A DNA stretch of 64,000 nt from Fervidifonticultor_A tertius (GTDB taxonomy: Bacteria > Sysuimicrobiota > Sysuimicrobiia > Sysuimicrobiales > Humicultoraceae). The notes beneath the pieces are model-generated. The model was given only the letters and a program-made list of their open reading frames with translations. It made no database searches and was not told the DNA's origin. Below, one piece after another: positions 1-7,507 of the stretch (position 1 is the first letter of the stretch; each line of letters begins with the position of its first letter). The position numbers and the translations under genes are program-made. The DNA is taken from positions 7,049 through 71,048 of the forward strand of contig JAVKIY010000005.1 in the NCBI GenBank assembly GCA_031459235.1, in the 5' to 3' direction.

Positions 1-1
1 G

Positions 2-457
2 CGGCACCGCGGCGCGGTGCAGATGGTGGTCTTCTCAATGTCCGAGGACGACGTGCGATGCGTGATGCGCCACCCGGCGGTGGCCATCGCGAGCGACGGC
101 TGGACGCTCGCGCCCGAGGCGGGCGGCCGGCCGCACCCCCGCAGCTACGGCACCTACGCGCGCGTGCTGGGCCGCTACGTCCGCGAGGAGGGCGTGCTCC
201 GACTGGAGGAGGCGGTGCGCAAGATGACGTCGCTGCCGGCCCGGCGCCTGGGTCGGCGCGATCTCGGGCTCATCCGGCCAGGCTGCGCGGCCGACCTCGT
301 GGTCTTCGACCCGGACCGCGTCGCCGACCTGGCGACGTTCCAGGAGCCCCACCGCTTCTGCGCGGGCGTCTCCCACGTCGTGGTGGGGGGCCAGCTCGTG
401 ATCGAGGACGGCCGCGACACCGGCGCGCGGGCCGGGCGCGTGCTGCGGCGCGCGTGA
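2..457 (+). CDS. N-acyl-D-amino-acid deacylase / D-aminoacylase, C-terminal part (5' truncated by window edge)
   Basis: About 151 codons of the C-terminus of an amidohydrolase-superfamily enzyme. The reading frame is open to the first base, so the true start lies outside the window. Visible features are the late metal-ligand region around IASDGW, the D-aminoacylase-like signature HPRSYGTYARVLGRYVRE, and the terminal small beta-domain (GLIRPGCAADLVVFDPD followed by HVVVGGQLVIEDG). Members hydrolyse N-acyl-D-amino acids or related N-acyl and dihydropyrimidine-like amides, usually in the cytoplasm. The exact substrate cannot be read from this fragment. The gene ends convergently with the nucleotidyltransferase at 488 across a GC palindrome. 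Confidence 0.8.
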   Translation, partial: RHRGAVQMVVFSMSEDDVRCVMRHPAVAIASDGWTLAPEAGGRPHPRSYGTYARVLGRYVREEGVLRLEEAVRKMTSLPARRLGRRDLGLIRPGCAADLVVFDPDRVADLATFQEPHRFCAGVSHVVVGGQLVIEDGRDTGARAGRVLRRA

Positions 458-475
458 TGCGACACCGGGACGGCG

Positions 476-489
476 AGCGGGGCCCCGCT
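476..489. terminator. GC palindrome between convergent genes, possible bidirectional hairpin
   Basis: AGCGGGG/CCCCGCT is a perfect 14-base palindrome. Flanking GCGA (473-476) and TCGC (491-494) can extend pairing past a two-base bulge. It sits exactly between the stop codons of two convergent genes (457 and 488-490). There is no T-tract on either side, so it is not a canonical intrinsic terminator. Its position suggests transcript-end protection or termination. Confidence 0.35.
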
Positions 490-1060
490 ATCGCGGGTTG
501 ACCTGCGCGTCCAGGTCTCGGAACACCCGCACGAACGGCGACGAGAGTGTTTGCTCGAACTCCTCGAGCCACCGCTCGATGTACGGCCGGTCGAGGCACT
601 GTACCCTTGCCAGAATCGCCCGCGCATCCTCCACGTCCCTGGGGCGGCCAGCGACGATCTTGTGGATGAGGACGTCCTCGGGAGCGGCGAAGCGCACCGG
701 AACGCCCCCGATCGGCACCGCCCGGGTGCGCATCATGGCCTCCTGTTCGTAGGCCGACACGGAGAGAATGACATCCACGTCGATCTGCGTGGTTGGGTCG
801 GTGCACGGCAGGACGTAGTTCCTGCGGGCCAGCTCCTCGGCCCCGACGGCCGGCATCAGCCCGAGGCCGCGTACCACACTCAGGAGTTCGTTGAGCCGGT
901 CGGGACCTCTGGCGACCGTGATGTCGATGTCGCGGGTCAGGCGGGGCTCACCGTAGAGGATGGCCGCATGCCCCCCGATGACCATGTAAGGGATACCGCC
1001 AGCCTCAAGCGCGCTCGCGATCCTCGCCAGGAGTGCGGAGACGGTTGATGGCTCTGGCAT
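488..1060 (-). CDS. Nucleotidyltransferase-fold protein (MNT / AbiEii-like), possible toxin or toxin-modifying partner
   Basis: A 190-aa protein starting MPEPST. Residues 29-46 carry the nucleotidyltransferase hallmark GGHAAILYG followed by TRDID, with the metal-binding Asp pair in DID. A further acidic residue lies in IDVDVIL. A C-terminal helical region follows. Proteins of this shape transfer nucleotides to RNA or protein substrates and often act in toxin-antitoxin or abortive-infection modules. The ATG at 1060 is chosen because homologous sequence begins just before the GGHA motif. An open extension upstream is the overlapping partner gene read in another frame. The gene overlaps the 3' end of the small gene at 1005-1229 by 56 bases, suggesting translational coupling. 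The substrate is unknown. Confidence 0.7.
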   Translation of the reverse strand: MPEPSTVSALLARIASALEAGGIPYMVIGGHAAILYGEPRLTRDIDITVARGPDRLNELLSVVRGLGLMPAVGAEELARRNYVLPCTDPTTQIDVDVILSVSAYEQEAMMRTRAVPIGGVPVRFAAPEDVLIHKIVAGRPRDVEDARAILARVQCLDRPYIERWLEEFEQTLSSPFVRVFRDLDAQVNPR

Positions 1061-1229
1061 ACCGGATGTCCGGGTGCAGGTCTTCCGGGTCACGGGGACG
1101 ATCGAACGCTCCCATCTCCCGGGCGAACCGCCACAACTGTTCCAGGACGGCCAGGTTTTCCCTGTAGCCTGCCGGGCGGCGGAGCCGTTGCAGCTCGAAG
1201 GCATCGAGCTCCGGCGTGCGCTTGATCAT
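1005..1229 (-). CDS. 74-aa protein of unknown function, partner of the nucleotidyltransferase
   Basis: A small basic protein starting MIKRTPELDAFELQRLRR. The ATG at 1229 follows a G-rich Shine-Dalgarno-like stretch (GGGGGGT, about 4-5 bases upstream). It is largely helical by composition and no known domain was recognised. Its 3' end overlaps the nucleotidyltransferase start by 56 bases in a different frame, so the two are almost certainly co-translated. A small first gene followed by a minimal nucleotidyltransferase resembles two-gene toxin-antitoxin modules, but the protein does not look like a HEPN domain. Real coding is supported by the good start site and the conserved-looking pairing. 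The function is inferred only from context. Confidence 0.55.
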   Translation of the reverse strand: MIKRTPELDAFELQRLRRPAGYRENLAVLEQLWRFAREMGAFDRPRDPEDLHPDIRYARAINRLRTPGEDRERA

Positions 1230-1277
1230 CGGGACCCCCCTTACGCCTACTGTACCAGTTCCCGCGGGCTCCCTTCG

Positions 1278-1859
1278 TCAGCCGTGGAGATCGGACGGCC
1301 GGTCCACATCCGCGGCAGCCTCCTCGGGCAGCGAGATGATCACCGCGTCCGCGGCGTGAGCCTCGACGACCGCGCGCGCGCCGCGGTCCCCGTGCAGGGC
1401 GAGTAGCTCGGGGAACACGGCGCGCGCGAAGTACACCGGCGGCCCCACGACGCCACGCGCACGCGACGCCGCGACGAGGGCGTCCGCGGCCCGCGCGATC
1501 AGGCTGTCGATGACCGCCGCGGTCACGAACGGCTGGTCGCCCAGCAGGATCACCGCGCCGTCCGCCTCGGGCGCCACGACGCGGATGCCGACCCGCAGCG
1601 AGCTCGCGATGCCCTCGCGATGGTCGGGGTTGTGCACGACCCGCACCGGCAGGTCGGCCAGGAGCGGCGCATAGAGGGGCGCGTCGGCACCGAGCACCAC
1701 CACGACCTCCCGGCAGCGGGAGGCGAGCGCCGCCCGCGCCACCCGGCGCAACATGGCCTCGCCGTCGATCGCCAGCGCGAGCTTCGGCCGCCCCATGCGC
1801 GTGCTGCTGCCGGCGGCCAGGACGACCGCGCAGACGCGCGCCGCTCGCGGCGGTGTCAT
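1278..1859 (-). CDS. mocA: Molybdenum cofactor cytidylyltransferase (MocA-like NTP transferase)
   Basis: A 193-aa GT-A-like nucleotidyltransferase. The nucleotide-binding loop LAAGSSTRMGRPK lies at residues 14-26, NPDHREGIASSL at 77-88, and the Mg-binding GDQPF at 107-111. The family converts Mo-molybdopterin plus CTP to the molybdopterin cytosine dinucleotide cofactor used by xanthine-dehydrogenase-family hydroxylases. The start overlaps the xdhC stop by four bases (ATGA), making this the last gene of the leftward coxM-moxR-VWA-xdhC-mocA run. It therefore probably supplies cofactor to the hydroxylases encoded in this window. The length is typical of the family. Confidence 0.9.
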   Translation of the reverse strand: MTPPRAARVCAVVLAAGSSTRMGRPKLALAIDGEAMLRRVARAALASRCREVVVVLGADAPLYAPLLADLPVRVVHNPDHREGIASSLRVGIRVVAPEADGAVILLGDQPFVTAAVIDSLIARAADALVAASRARGVVGPPVYFARAVFPELLALHGDRGARAVVEAHAADAVIISLPEEAAADVDRPSDLHG

Positions 1860-3028
1860 CCTCGCCCGGCGGAGGCAGGAGGCGGCGTCGCGGGTGTCTG
1901 GTCGGGCGCCTGGTCAAGCGCTTCGTGGATGGGCCCGCGGCGGTCGCGCAGCAGGCCGCCAGGCCGGCCGCGCGCGACGGCCAGGATCTCGGCGAGCGCC
2001 GCGAGTGCGATCTCCTCCGGCGTCTCGCTACCGATGTCGAGGCCCACCGGCCCGTAGATCTGCCTGCGGCGCTCCGGCGAGATCACCACGCCCTCGGCCG
2101 CAAGCTCGCGCAGGATCTTCTCGGTCCGCGCGCGCGGGCCGAGCATCCCGAGGTAGGCGGCCGGCGTGGGGAGGAACGCGCGCAGCAGGTTGCGGTCGTG
2201 GATGTAGTTGTGCGTCATCACCAGCACGAAGGTGTGCGCGTCGGTGGGCACCATGCGGCCCGCGTCGGGGAACTCTGTGCGGACGAACGTCGCGCCCGGG
2301 AAGCGCTCGGCGGTCAGGAACGCCTCGCGCCGGTCCACGACCAGCACCCGCCAGCCGAGCTGGCCCGCCAGCCGGACGACCGGGATGGCATCGTGCCCGG
2401 CCCCGCACACGACCAGGCGGTAGGGCGGGTGGAGGACCTCGACGAACAGGCGCGCGGCGCGGCCCCGCACGGTCACCGGGTGGACGGCCGTGCGCAGCTC
2501 GCGCATCGCCTGACGCGCCAGGCGGTCGGCCTCGGCATCCAGCGCCGCCTCCCCGAGGGTGCCCTCGCGGCGGCCGTCCGGCCACACGAGCGCGCGGGCG
2601 CCCACCGGCCCGCCGTCACGCTCGACGACCGTCACGACCGCGACGGCCCCCTCGCTCGCGAGTGCCGCGCGGGCGGCCCGCCAGAACGGGTCGTCGCCGC
2701 GGGCCGGTTCGACGAACACCTCGATCGCCCCGTTGCACCCCAGGCCCAGCCCCCACACCGCGTCGTCGTCCGCGGTGAGGTCGTAGAGCATCAGGCGCGG
2801 GACGCCGGAGGCGAGCACCTCGGCGCCGACCACCGCGACGTCGCCCTCCAGGCACCCGCCGCTGATGTTGCCGGCCTGCCGGCCGGACGGCGAGATGAGC
2901 AGGTGCGCGCCCGCGCGCCGGTAGGTGGACCCCCGCACGCCGATGATGGTGGCGAGCGCGGTCGCCTCGCCGGCCGCCGCGGCCTCGTCGAACGAGGCCA
3001 GGATGTCGGCCAGCTCCCTGCCGCTCAT
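1856..3028 (-). CDS. xdhC: XdhC/CoxF family molybdenum-hydroxylase maturation protein
   Basis: A 390-aa protein with both XdhC halves. The N-terminal domain has VRGSTYRRAGA at residues 31-41, GGCLEGD at 57-63 and GLGLGCNG at 93-100. The C-terminal Rossmann domain begins around VVCGAGHDAIP (206-216). XdhC proteins bind the molybdenum cofactor, help install the terminal sulfido ligand and deliver cofactor to xanthine-dehydrogenase-like apoenzymes. CoxF plays the equivalent role in cox clusters. The ATG at 3028 overlaps the upstream VWA gene stop (ATGA), and the 3' end overlaps mocA the same way. This gives tight coupling within a maturation operon. A longer upstream reading is only the VWA gene in another frame. 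Confidence 0.9.
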   Translation of the reverse strand: MSGRELADILASFDEAAAAGEATALATIIGVRGSTYRRAGAHLLISPSGRQAGNISGGCLEGDVAVVGAEVLASGVPRLMLYDLTADDDAVWGLGLGCNGAIEVFVEPARGDDPFWRAARAALASEGAVAVVTVVERDGGPVGARALVWPDGRREGTLGEAALDAEADRLARQAMRELRTAVHPVTVRGRAARLFVEVLHPPYRLVVCGAGHDAIPVVRLAGQLGWRVLVVDRREAFLTAERFPGATFVRTEFPDAGRMVPTDAHTFVLVMTHNYIHDRNLLRAFLPTPAAYLGMLGPRARTEKILRELAAEGVVISPERRRQIYGPVGLDIGSETPEEIALAALAEILAVARGRPGGLLRDRRGPIHEALDQAPDQTPATPPPASAGRG

Positions 3029-4122
3029 GAGGTGCGCGCCAGGTAGCGCTCGAGCCGGCGCAGGCTCTCCAGGTTGTGGGCGGGCGCGAACACGTCCACG
3101 TGGGGCAGCGCGACGCGCATGCCCTGGCAGATGGGCTCGTAGCCCGGGCTCGCGAGCAGCGGGTTCAGCCAGATCACGCGGCCCGCCCGACGCCGCAACT
3201 CGGCCATCGCCTCCTCCAGCACCTCGGCGTCGCCGGTGTCCCACCCGTCGCTGATGATGATGGCGACGGTGCGGTGGTCCAGCGCCCCCGCGTGGCGGTC
3301 GAGGAACGCGCGGAGGCTACGCCCGATCTTGGTGCCGCCCGACCAGTCGGGCACCTGCCGCGCGACCTCGTCGAGCGCGGCGCGCAGGTCGGTGCGGGCG
3401 AGGGAGCCCGTGACCTCCGACAGCCCGGTGCTGAAGACGAAGGTTTCCACGCGGCCGACCGCGTGCTGGAGCGCGTAGACGAACTGGATCAGGAAGCGGC
3501 TGTAGAGGTCCATCGAGCCGCTCACGTCGCAGAGCAGTACCACGCGCGTCTTGGTGATCTTGCGCTCGCGCCGCAGGATCTCGAGGATCTCGCCGCCCCG
3601 GCGCAGGCTGTGCCGGATGGTACGCCGCAGGTCCACCAGGTGGCCGCGCCGCGCGGCCCGCGTGCGGCGCGACAGCCGCGTCGCGACCCGGCGCGCGATC
3701 GCGAAGACGACCGCGGTGATCTCGTCGAGCTCGTCCGCGGAGAACGTGCTGAAGTCCTTGCGCGTGAGCACCTCGACCGGACTGTAGGCCGGCATGGACT
3801 CGCCGTCGGCGGCCGCCTCGCCCGCCTCCTCCCAGTCGAGCAGCGCGCGGTCGAGCGCCTGCTGGCCATCGGCCGCGGTCTCGCCCGGGGCGCGGCCGTC
3901 GGCGGGCTGCTCATCGCCGGTCGGCGGCATCCAGTACTCCCAGAACGCCGCGTCGAAGATGCGCTGCGCGTCCGGGCTCGAGGCGAGCACTGCCCGCAGG
4001 GCCAGGTACGCCTCGCGCCGGTCCGCCAGGTCCACGGCGTGCAGCGCGCGCAGGGCATCCGCCGCCTCCGCCGCGCCCACGGACAGCCCCCGGCGGCGCA
4101 GCAGGCGGCAGAAGCCCACCAC
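3025..4122 (-). CDS. coxE: CoxE-like VWA (MIDAS) domain protein
   Basis: About 365 aa from a GTG at 4122. This start is uncertain: no ATG is available, homologous sequence (LVAHVVGFCRLLRRRGL) seems to begin a few codons upstream, and the preceding gene stops at 4155-4157. The C-terminal von Willebrand A domain has the metal-ion-dependent adhesion motif DVSGSM at residues 199-204 and a later SDGWDTGD loop. CoxE-type proteins work with a MoxR/CoxD AAA+ ATPase to insert or mature the metal centre of molybdenum hydroxylases. The gene is directly downstream of moxR and overlaps xdhC by four bases, exactly the CoxD-CoxE-CoxF order of cox operons. Confidence 0.85.
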   Translation of the reverse strand: MVGFCRLLRRRGLSVGAAEAADALRALHAVDLADRREAYLALRAVLASSPDAQRIFDAAFWEYWMPPTGDEQPADGRAPGETAADGQQALDRALLDWEEAGEAAADGESMPAYSPVEVLTRKDFSTFSADELDEITAVVFAIARRVATRLSRRTRAARRGHLVDLRRTIRHSLRRGGEILEILRRERKITKTRVVLLCDVSGSMDLYSRFLIQFVYALQHAVGRVETFVFSTGLSEVTGSLARTDLRAALDEVARQVPDWSGGTKIGRSLRAFLDRHAGALDHRTVAIIISDGWDTGDAEVLEEAMAELRRRAGRVIWLNPLLASPGYEPICQGMRVALPHVDVFAPAHNLESLRRLERYLARTS

Positions 4123-4154
4123 GTGGGCGACCAGGGTGCCCCGGCGCGGCCGGT

Positions 4155-5105
4155 CTAGCGCCGCGGCTGGAGCCGGTCGGCGATCCTCGCGACCGCTTCG
4201 CCGTTCCACGGCCGTCCCGCTCCCTCCAGGGTTCGGATGCCGTCCAGGATGCCGTCGAGCCACTGCCCGCGCACCGCGGCCGCATCGTCCTGGTGCTTGA
4301 AGAGCACACCCAGCGTCTCCTCGACCGCGGCGCGGTCGAGGTGCTCGCGGTGGAGCGCGATGAGCGCCGCGCTCCAGTCGAGGGTCTCGGCGACGCCCGG
4401 GGTCTTCTCCAGACGCACCCGCCGCACGAGCTGCATGAAGGCGCTGATCTGCTCCGCGAGGTGCGCGTCGATCCCCGGCACCTTGCGCTGGACGATCTCG
4501 AGCTCCTTGTCGAAGGTCGGGTAGTCGATCCACAGGTACAGGCAGCGCCGGCGCAGCGCGTCGCCGAGCTCCCGCGTCCGGTTGCTGGTCAGGACCACAT
4601 AGGGGACGGTCGTGGCCGCCACCGTGCCGATCTCCGGGATGGAGACCTGGAAATCGGAGAGCACCTCGAGCAGGAACGCCTCGAACTCCTCGTCGGCGCG
4701 GTCGATCTCGTCCACCAGCAGCACCGGCGCCTGCGCCCGCGTGATCGCGTCGAGCAGCGGCCGCTTGAGCAGGAACGCCTCGCTGAAGATCTCGGCCTCG
4801 CGCTCCGCGACCGGCCGGTCGCTCCCCTCCATCAGCCGGATGTGGAGAAGCTGCTTCTGGTAGTTCCACTCGTACAGCGCGGTCGTCGCGTCCAGCCCCT
4901 CGTAGCACTGCAGGCGGATCAGGTCGGTCTCCAGCGCCCGCGCCATCACCTTGGCGACCTCGGTCTTGCCGACGCCCGCCGCGCCCTCGATGAGCAGCGG
5001 CTTGCGCAGCGCGATCGAGAGGTAGACGCTCGTCGCGATCGTGCGGTCGGCGATGTAGCCGCCGCGGGCGAGTAGCTCGTGAATGCGGGCAATCTCCGGA
5101 TGCAT
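4155..5105 (-). CDS. coxD: MoxR/CoxD-type AAA+ ATPase
   Basis: A 316-aa AAA+ protein starting MHPEIARIHELL. Walker A GAAGVGKT lies at residues 41-48 and Walker B LLVDEID at 129-135. Sensor 1 (TSNRTREL, about 173-180) and arginine-finger-like ALRRRC follow. MoxR-family ATPases pair with VWA proteins as chaperones; CoxD is the form found with carbon monoxide dehydrogenase and other molybdenum hydroxylases, where it assists active-site assembly. The ATG at 5105 is preferred because the family N-terminus starts there; upstream in-frame sequence overlaps the 3' end of coxM and looks non-coding. It lies 47 bases downstream of coxM and 32 bases before the CoxE start. Confidence 0.9.
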   Translation of the reverse strand: MHPEIARIHELLARGGYIADRTIATSVYLSIALRKPLLIEGAAGVGKTEVAKVMARALETDLIRLQCYEGLDATTALYEWNYQKQLLHIRLMEGSDRPVAEREAEIFSEAFLLKRPLLDAITRAQAPVLLVDEIDRADEEFEAFLLEVLSDFQVSIPEIGTVAATTVPYVVLTSNRTRELGDALRRRCLYLWIDYPTFDKELEIVQRKVPGIDAHLAEQISAFMQLVRRVRLEKTPGVAETLDWSAALIALHREHLDRAAVEETLGVLFKHQDDAAAVRGQWLDGILDGIRTLEGAGRPWNGEAVARIADRLQPRR

Positions 5106-5152
5106 CCTCAACTCCGACGACGTCGTCGTGGCGCGCAGTCGCCCTGCGGGGC

Positions 5153-6040
5153 CTAGCGCCCTCCCCTGGCGCGGCCACGGGCACGCTCGACCGCCGCCGC
5201 CAGCGCGCGCCTCGTCATGACCCGCCCCAGGTGCAGACGGTACTCGGCGCTTGCGTGCGGGTCTTCGTTCGCGACGATACCGTCGGTGGCCAGCCGCGCG
5301 GCATCCGCGATCAACTCGTCGGTCGGCTCGCGGCCCACCAGCGCCGTCTCGACGCCGGTCGCCCGGTACGCCGCCGGCCCGACACCGGTCACGCCGACGC
5401 GCACATGTGCGCATCGCCCAGTCTCGTCGAGCCCGACCACCGCCGCCGCACCAGCGAGCGCAAAACCTGACGCTGGGTTCGGCATCTTGTGGTACGCGCC
5501 GCCGACCCTCGTGCCCGATACCGGCAGACGAACCTCCGTCAGTAGTTCGCCGGGATCGGCAGCGGTCGTCATGATGCCTCGAAAGAACTCGCGCGCGGGC
5601 ACCGTCCGATGACCGTCCGGGCCGTCCAGCGCGAACTCCGCGTCCAGCGCCAGCATCACCGCCGGGTAGTCCGCGGCCGGATCGCCGTGCACGAGTGCGC
5701 CGCCCAGGGTCCCCAGGTTGCGCACCTGCGGGTCACCAATCACGCCGGCGGTCTCCGCGAGGACCGGCGCGGCCCTGCGCACCGCCGGTGAGGACTCGAT
5801 CATCCAATGGGTCGCCAGCGCCCCGATGATCAGCCAACCGTCACGCACGCGGATCTTACGCAGCGACGCGATCCGGCCGATGTCCACGACGTGCGCGGGC
5901 TCCAGGAGCCTCAGCTTCATCATCGGCAACAGACTCTGCCCGCCGGCCAGCACCTTCGCGGCATCTCCGTACGCCCGCAGCAGCCGCAGGGCGGCCTGCA
6001 CGGTGCGGGGACGATGATACGCGAACCCAGCTGGAATCAT
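5153..6040 (-). CDS. coxM: FAD-binding medium subunit of a xanthine-dehydrogenase-family hydroxylase (CoxM-like), copy 1
   Basis: A 295-aa subunit with the FAD-binding signatures VLAGGQSLLPMMKLR (about residues 35-49) and IGDPQVRNLGTLGGALVHGD in the central domain, then a CO-dehydrogenase flavoprotein C-terminal domain ending MTRRALAAAVERA. It passes electrons from the 2Fe-2S subunit through FAD to an acceptor. It heads the leftward maturation operon, while the matching small and large subunits run rightward beyond iclR. The subunits are thus split across a divergent promoter. A TATAAT box lies about 90 bases upstream at 6130-6135 and an inverted repeat overlaps its -35 region, suggesting control by the adjacent IclR protein. 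Confidence 0.9.
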   Translation of the reverse strand: MIPAGFAYHRPRTVQAALRLLRAYGDAAKVLAGGQSLLPMMKLRLLEPAHVVDIGRIASLRKIRVRDGWLIIGALATHWMIESSPAVRRAAPVLAETAGVIGDPQVRNLGTLGGALVHGDPAADYPAVMLALDAEFALDGPDGHRTVPAREFFRGIMTTAADPGELLTEVRLPVSGTRVGGAYHKMPNPASGFALAGAAAVVGLDETGRCAHVRVGVTGVGPAAYRATGVETALVGREPTDELIADAARLATDGIVANEDPHASAEYRLHLGRVMTRRALAAAVERARGRARGGR

Positions 6041-6104
6041 GGTGATGTGCCCGCCCCGGTTCTCCTTCGATCTCCACGGGGGAACGCCTCCGCCCGTGGT
6101 CGTG

Positions 6105-6134
6105 TTGACACAAGGTCCCCGACAGGGCCATTAT
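6105..6134 (+). promoter_or_regulatory. Putative promoter for the iclR-coxS-coxL arm
   Basis: TTGACA (6105-6110) is an exact -35 consensus. CATTAT (6129-6134), 18 bases downstream, matches the -10 consensus at four of six positions. Both stand out in an otherwise about 70% GC region. The predicted start of transcription, near 6141, precedes the palindrome at 6152-6164, a geometry compatible with repression by a bound regulator. Confidence 0.45.
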
Positions 6135-6158
6135 AGAGCCATCTCGATCCTGAAACAA
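6130..6158 (-). promoter_or_regulatory. Putative promoter for the leftward coxM-moxR-VWA-xdhC-mocA operon
   Basis: On the minus strand TATAAT (6135 to 6130) is an exact -10 consensus. TTGTTT (6158 to 6153), 17 bases upstream, keeps only the TTG of the -35 consensus. That -35 lies inside the GAAAC-AAA-GTTTC palindrome, so a protein bound there would affect this promoter directly. The coxM start codon is about 90 bases downstream. Confidence 0.5.
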
Positions 6159-6164
6159 AGTTTC
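6152..6164. promoter_or_regulatory. Inverted repeat GAAAC-AAA-GTTTC, candidate IclR-family operator
   Basis: A perfect 5-3-5 inverted repeat lies in the 151-bp region between divergent coxM and iclR. IclR-family operators are commonly short, AT-rich palindromes of TGAAA/TTTCA character, and this one fits. It overlaps the -35 of the leftward promoter and lies just downstream of the rightward promoter, so a single site could control both arms. Binding by the product of the gene at 6192 is inferred from position. Confidence 0.5.
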
Positions 6165-6191
6165 TCTATCCTGGGAGGGTATCGACCTCCA

Positions 6192-6986
6192 ATGCCGCAG
6201 GCACCCTGGGCGGCCGTCCTCGAGGCCCTCGCGGGCACTGCCGACGGTCTGACCGTGAGCGAACTGGCTGAGCGGCTCGCGACCCACCGGGGCGTCGTCT
6301 CCCGAACCCTCAGCACCTTGATCGCGCTGGACTACGTGCGTGCGAACGCCGCGGCCCGTCGGTACACGCTCGGCCCGTCGCTTGTCGCCCTCGCGTTCCG
6401 CTTCGCCGACATGACGGGGTTCCCAGGCGTGTGTCAGCCCGTGCTCCAGGACCTGGCGGACGCGACCGGTGAGCTCGTGCAACTGGCGGTGGCAGAGCGC
6501 CATCGCGTGCTCTTCATTGCCAAGGCCGAGGGGCGCGAGCAGCGCATCCGCATGGCCTCCCTCGTGGGCCAGACGCCGCCGCTGCACGCGACGGCTGCCG
6601 GCAAGCTCTATCTAGCCAGCTTGCCGGAGGACGAAGCGCTGGAGATCGCCGCCGGGGCCGGACTGCGCTCCTTCACCCGTCGCACGATCACCACACTGGC
6701 GCGGCTCCGGCGCGAACTGCGCGCCGTGCGACGGCGCGGGTTCGCGACCGTCGAGGAAGAACTGTTCGACGGCGCCGGTGCGGTCGGGGTCCCCATTCGG
6801 CTGGCGCGGCAGGGCGGCCGCGTCGTCGGCGCCGTCGTGCTGTCCGGACCGACATTCCGGCTCCCCGCGGCGCGGAAGCGCGAGAGTGTACCGCTGCTCC
6901 TAACCGCGGCCGACCGGATGAGCCGTCTGTGGCCGCTTCACGCACCCGAAGACGTGTCCGCGGCGGCCGTCTGGAACCGGCGGTGA
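6192..6986 (+). CDS. IclR-family transcriptional regulator
   Basis: A 264-aa protein from ATG 6192. Residues 5-60 form a winged helix-turn-helix (LTVSELAERLATHRGVVSRTL). The remainder is the IclR effector domain, including VLFIAKAEGREQRIRM, LHATAAGKLYLA and the C-terminal GAGAVGVPI. IclR proteins sense small, often aromatic or acidic metabolites and control adjacent catabolic operons. A GGGAGGG element precedes this start by about 12 bases. An in-frame extension back to 6039 crosses the putative promoters and operator and is rejected as coding. The gene is divergent from coxM, and its stop overlaps a possible GTG of the coxS frame. Confidence 0.88.
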   Translation: MPQAPWAAVLEALAGTADGLTVSELAERLATHRGVVSRTLSTLIALDYVRANAAARRYTLGPSLVALAFRFADMTGFPGVCQPVLQDLADATGELVQLAVAERHRVLFIAKAEGREQRIRMASLVGQTPPLHATAAGKLYLASLPEDEALEIAAGAGLRSFTRRTITTLARLRRELRAVRRRGFATVEEELFDGAGAVGVPIRLARQGGRVVGAVVLSGPTFRLPAARKRESVPLLLTAADRMSRLWPLHAPEDVSAAAVWNRR

Positions 6987-7009
6987 GTCGCGGCCGACCG
7001 CAGACGCTC

Positions 7010-7504
7010 ATGCTCCCGCGGACGCGCCGGGTTCGAGTTGCCCTCGACGTCAACGGCCGTCGGCATGTGCTCCAGATCCCCCCCCACCACACGCTTCTCG
7101 ATCTGCTGCGCGCGCATCTCGGACTGCTCGGCACCAAAGAGTCCTGTGGCGAAGGCGTCTGCGGCGCGTGCACGGTCTTGCTCGATGGCCGGCCCATCAA
7201 CGCCTGTGTGATGCTCGGGGCGTCGGCCCATGGCCGGTCGGTGACCACAGTCGAGGGGCTGAGCCAGGATGGGACGCTGCACCCGCTGCAACTGGCGTTC
7301 GTCGAGTGTGGCGCTATCCAGTGCGGGTACTGCACACCGGGCATGCTGCTCTCGGCCAAGGCGCTCCTCGACGTGTGCCCAGCCCCAAGCGACGAGCAGA
7401 TCCGACAGAGCCTCTCGGGGAACCTCTGCCGCTGCACGGGGTTCGTCAAGATCATCGACGCGGTCCGCCTGGCCGCCCGACGGCTCGCCGCGGGGAGCGG
7501 GTAG
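7010..7504 (+). CDS. coxS: 2Fe-2S small subunit of xanthine-dehydrogenase-family hydroxylase (CoxS-like), copy 1
   Basis: A 164-aa protein with two [2Fe-2S] clusters. The N-terminal ferredoxin-like domain has cysteines 46, 51, 54 and 66 (CGEGVCGAC...C). The C-terminal helical domain has 105, 108, 140 and 142 (CGYC...CRC). It relays electrons from the molybdenum site to FAD. ATG 7010 matches the usual family N-terminus (VRVALDVNG). An alternative GTG at 6983 overlaps the iclR stop (GTGA) and would add nine residues. It is followed after three bases by coxL. Its FAD partner is most likely the divergent coxM at 5153-6040. Confidence 0.92.
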   Translation: MLPRTRRVRVALDVNGRRHVLQIPPHHTLLDLLRAHLGLLGTKESCGEGVCGACTVLLDGRPINACVMLGASAHGRSVTTVEGLSQDGTLHPLQLAFVECGAIQCGYCTPGMLLSAKALLDVCPAPSDEQIRQSLSGNLCRCTGFVKIIDAVRLAARRLAAGSG

Positions 7505-7507
7505 CAC

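Noticed and set aside
6039..6191. Upstream extension of the IclR reading frame (start at 6039)
   Set aside because: The extra 51 codons cross the putative promoters and palindrome and do not resemble IclR N-termini. ATG 6192 fits the family.
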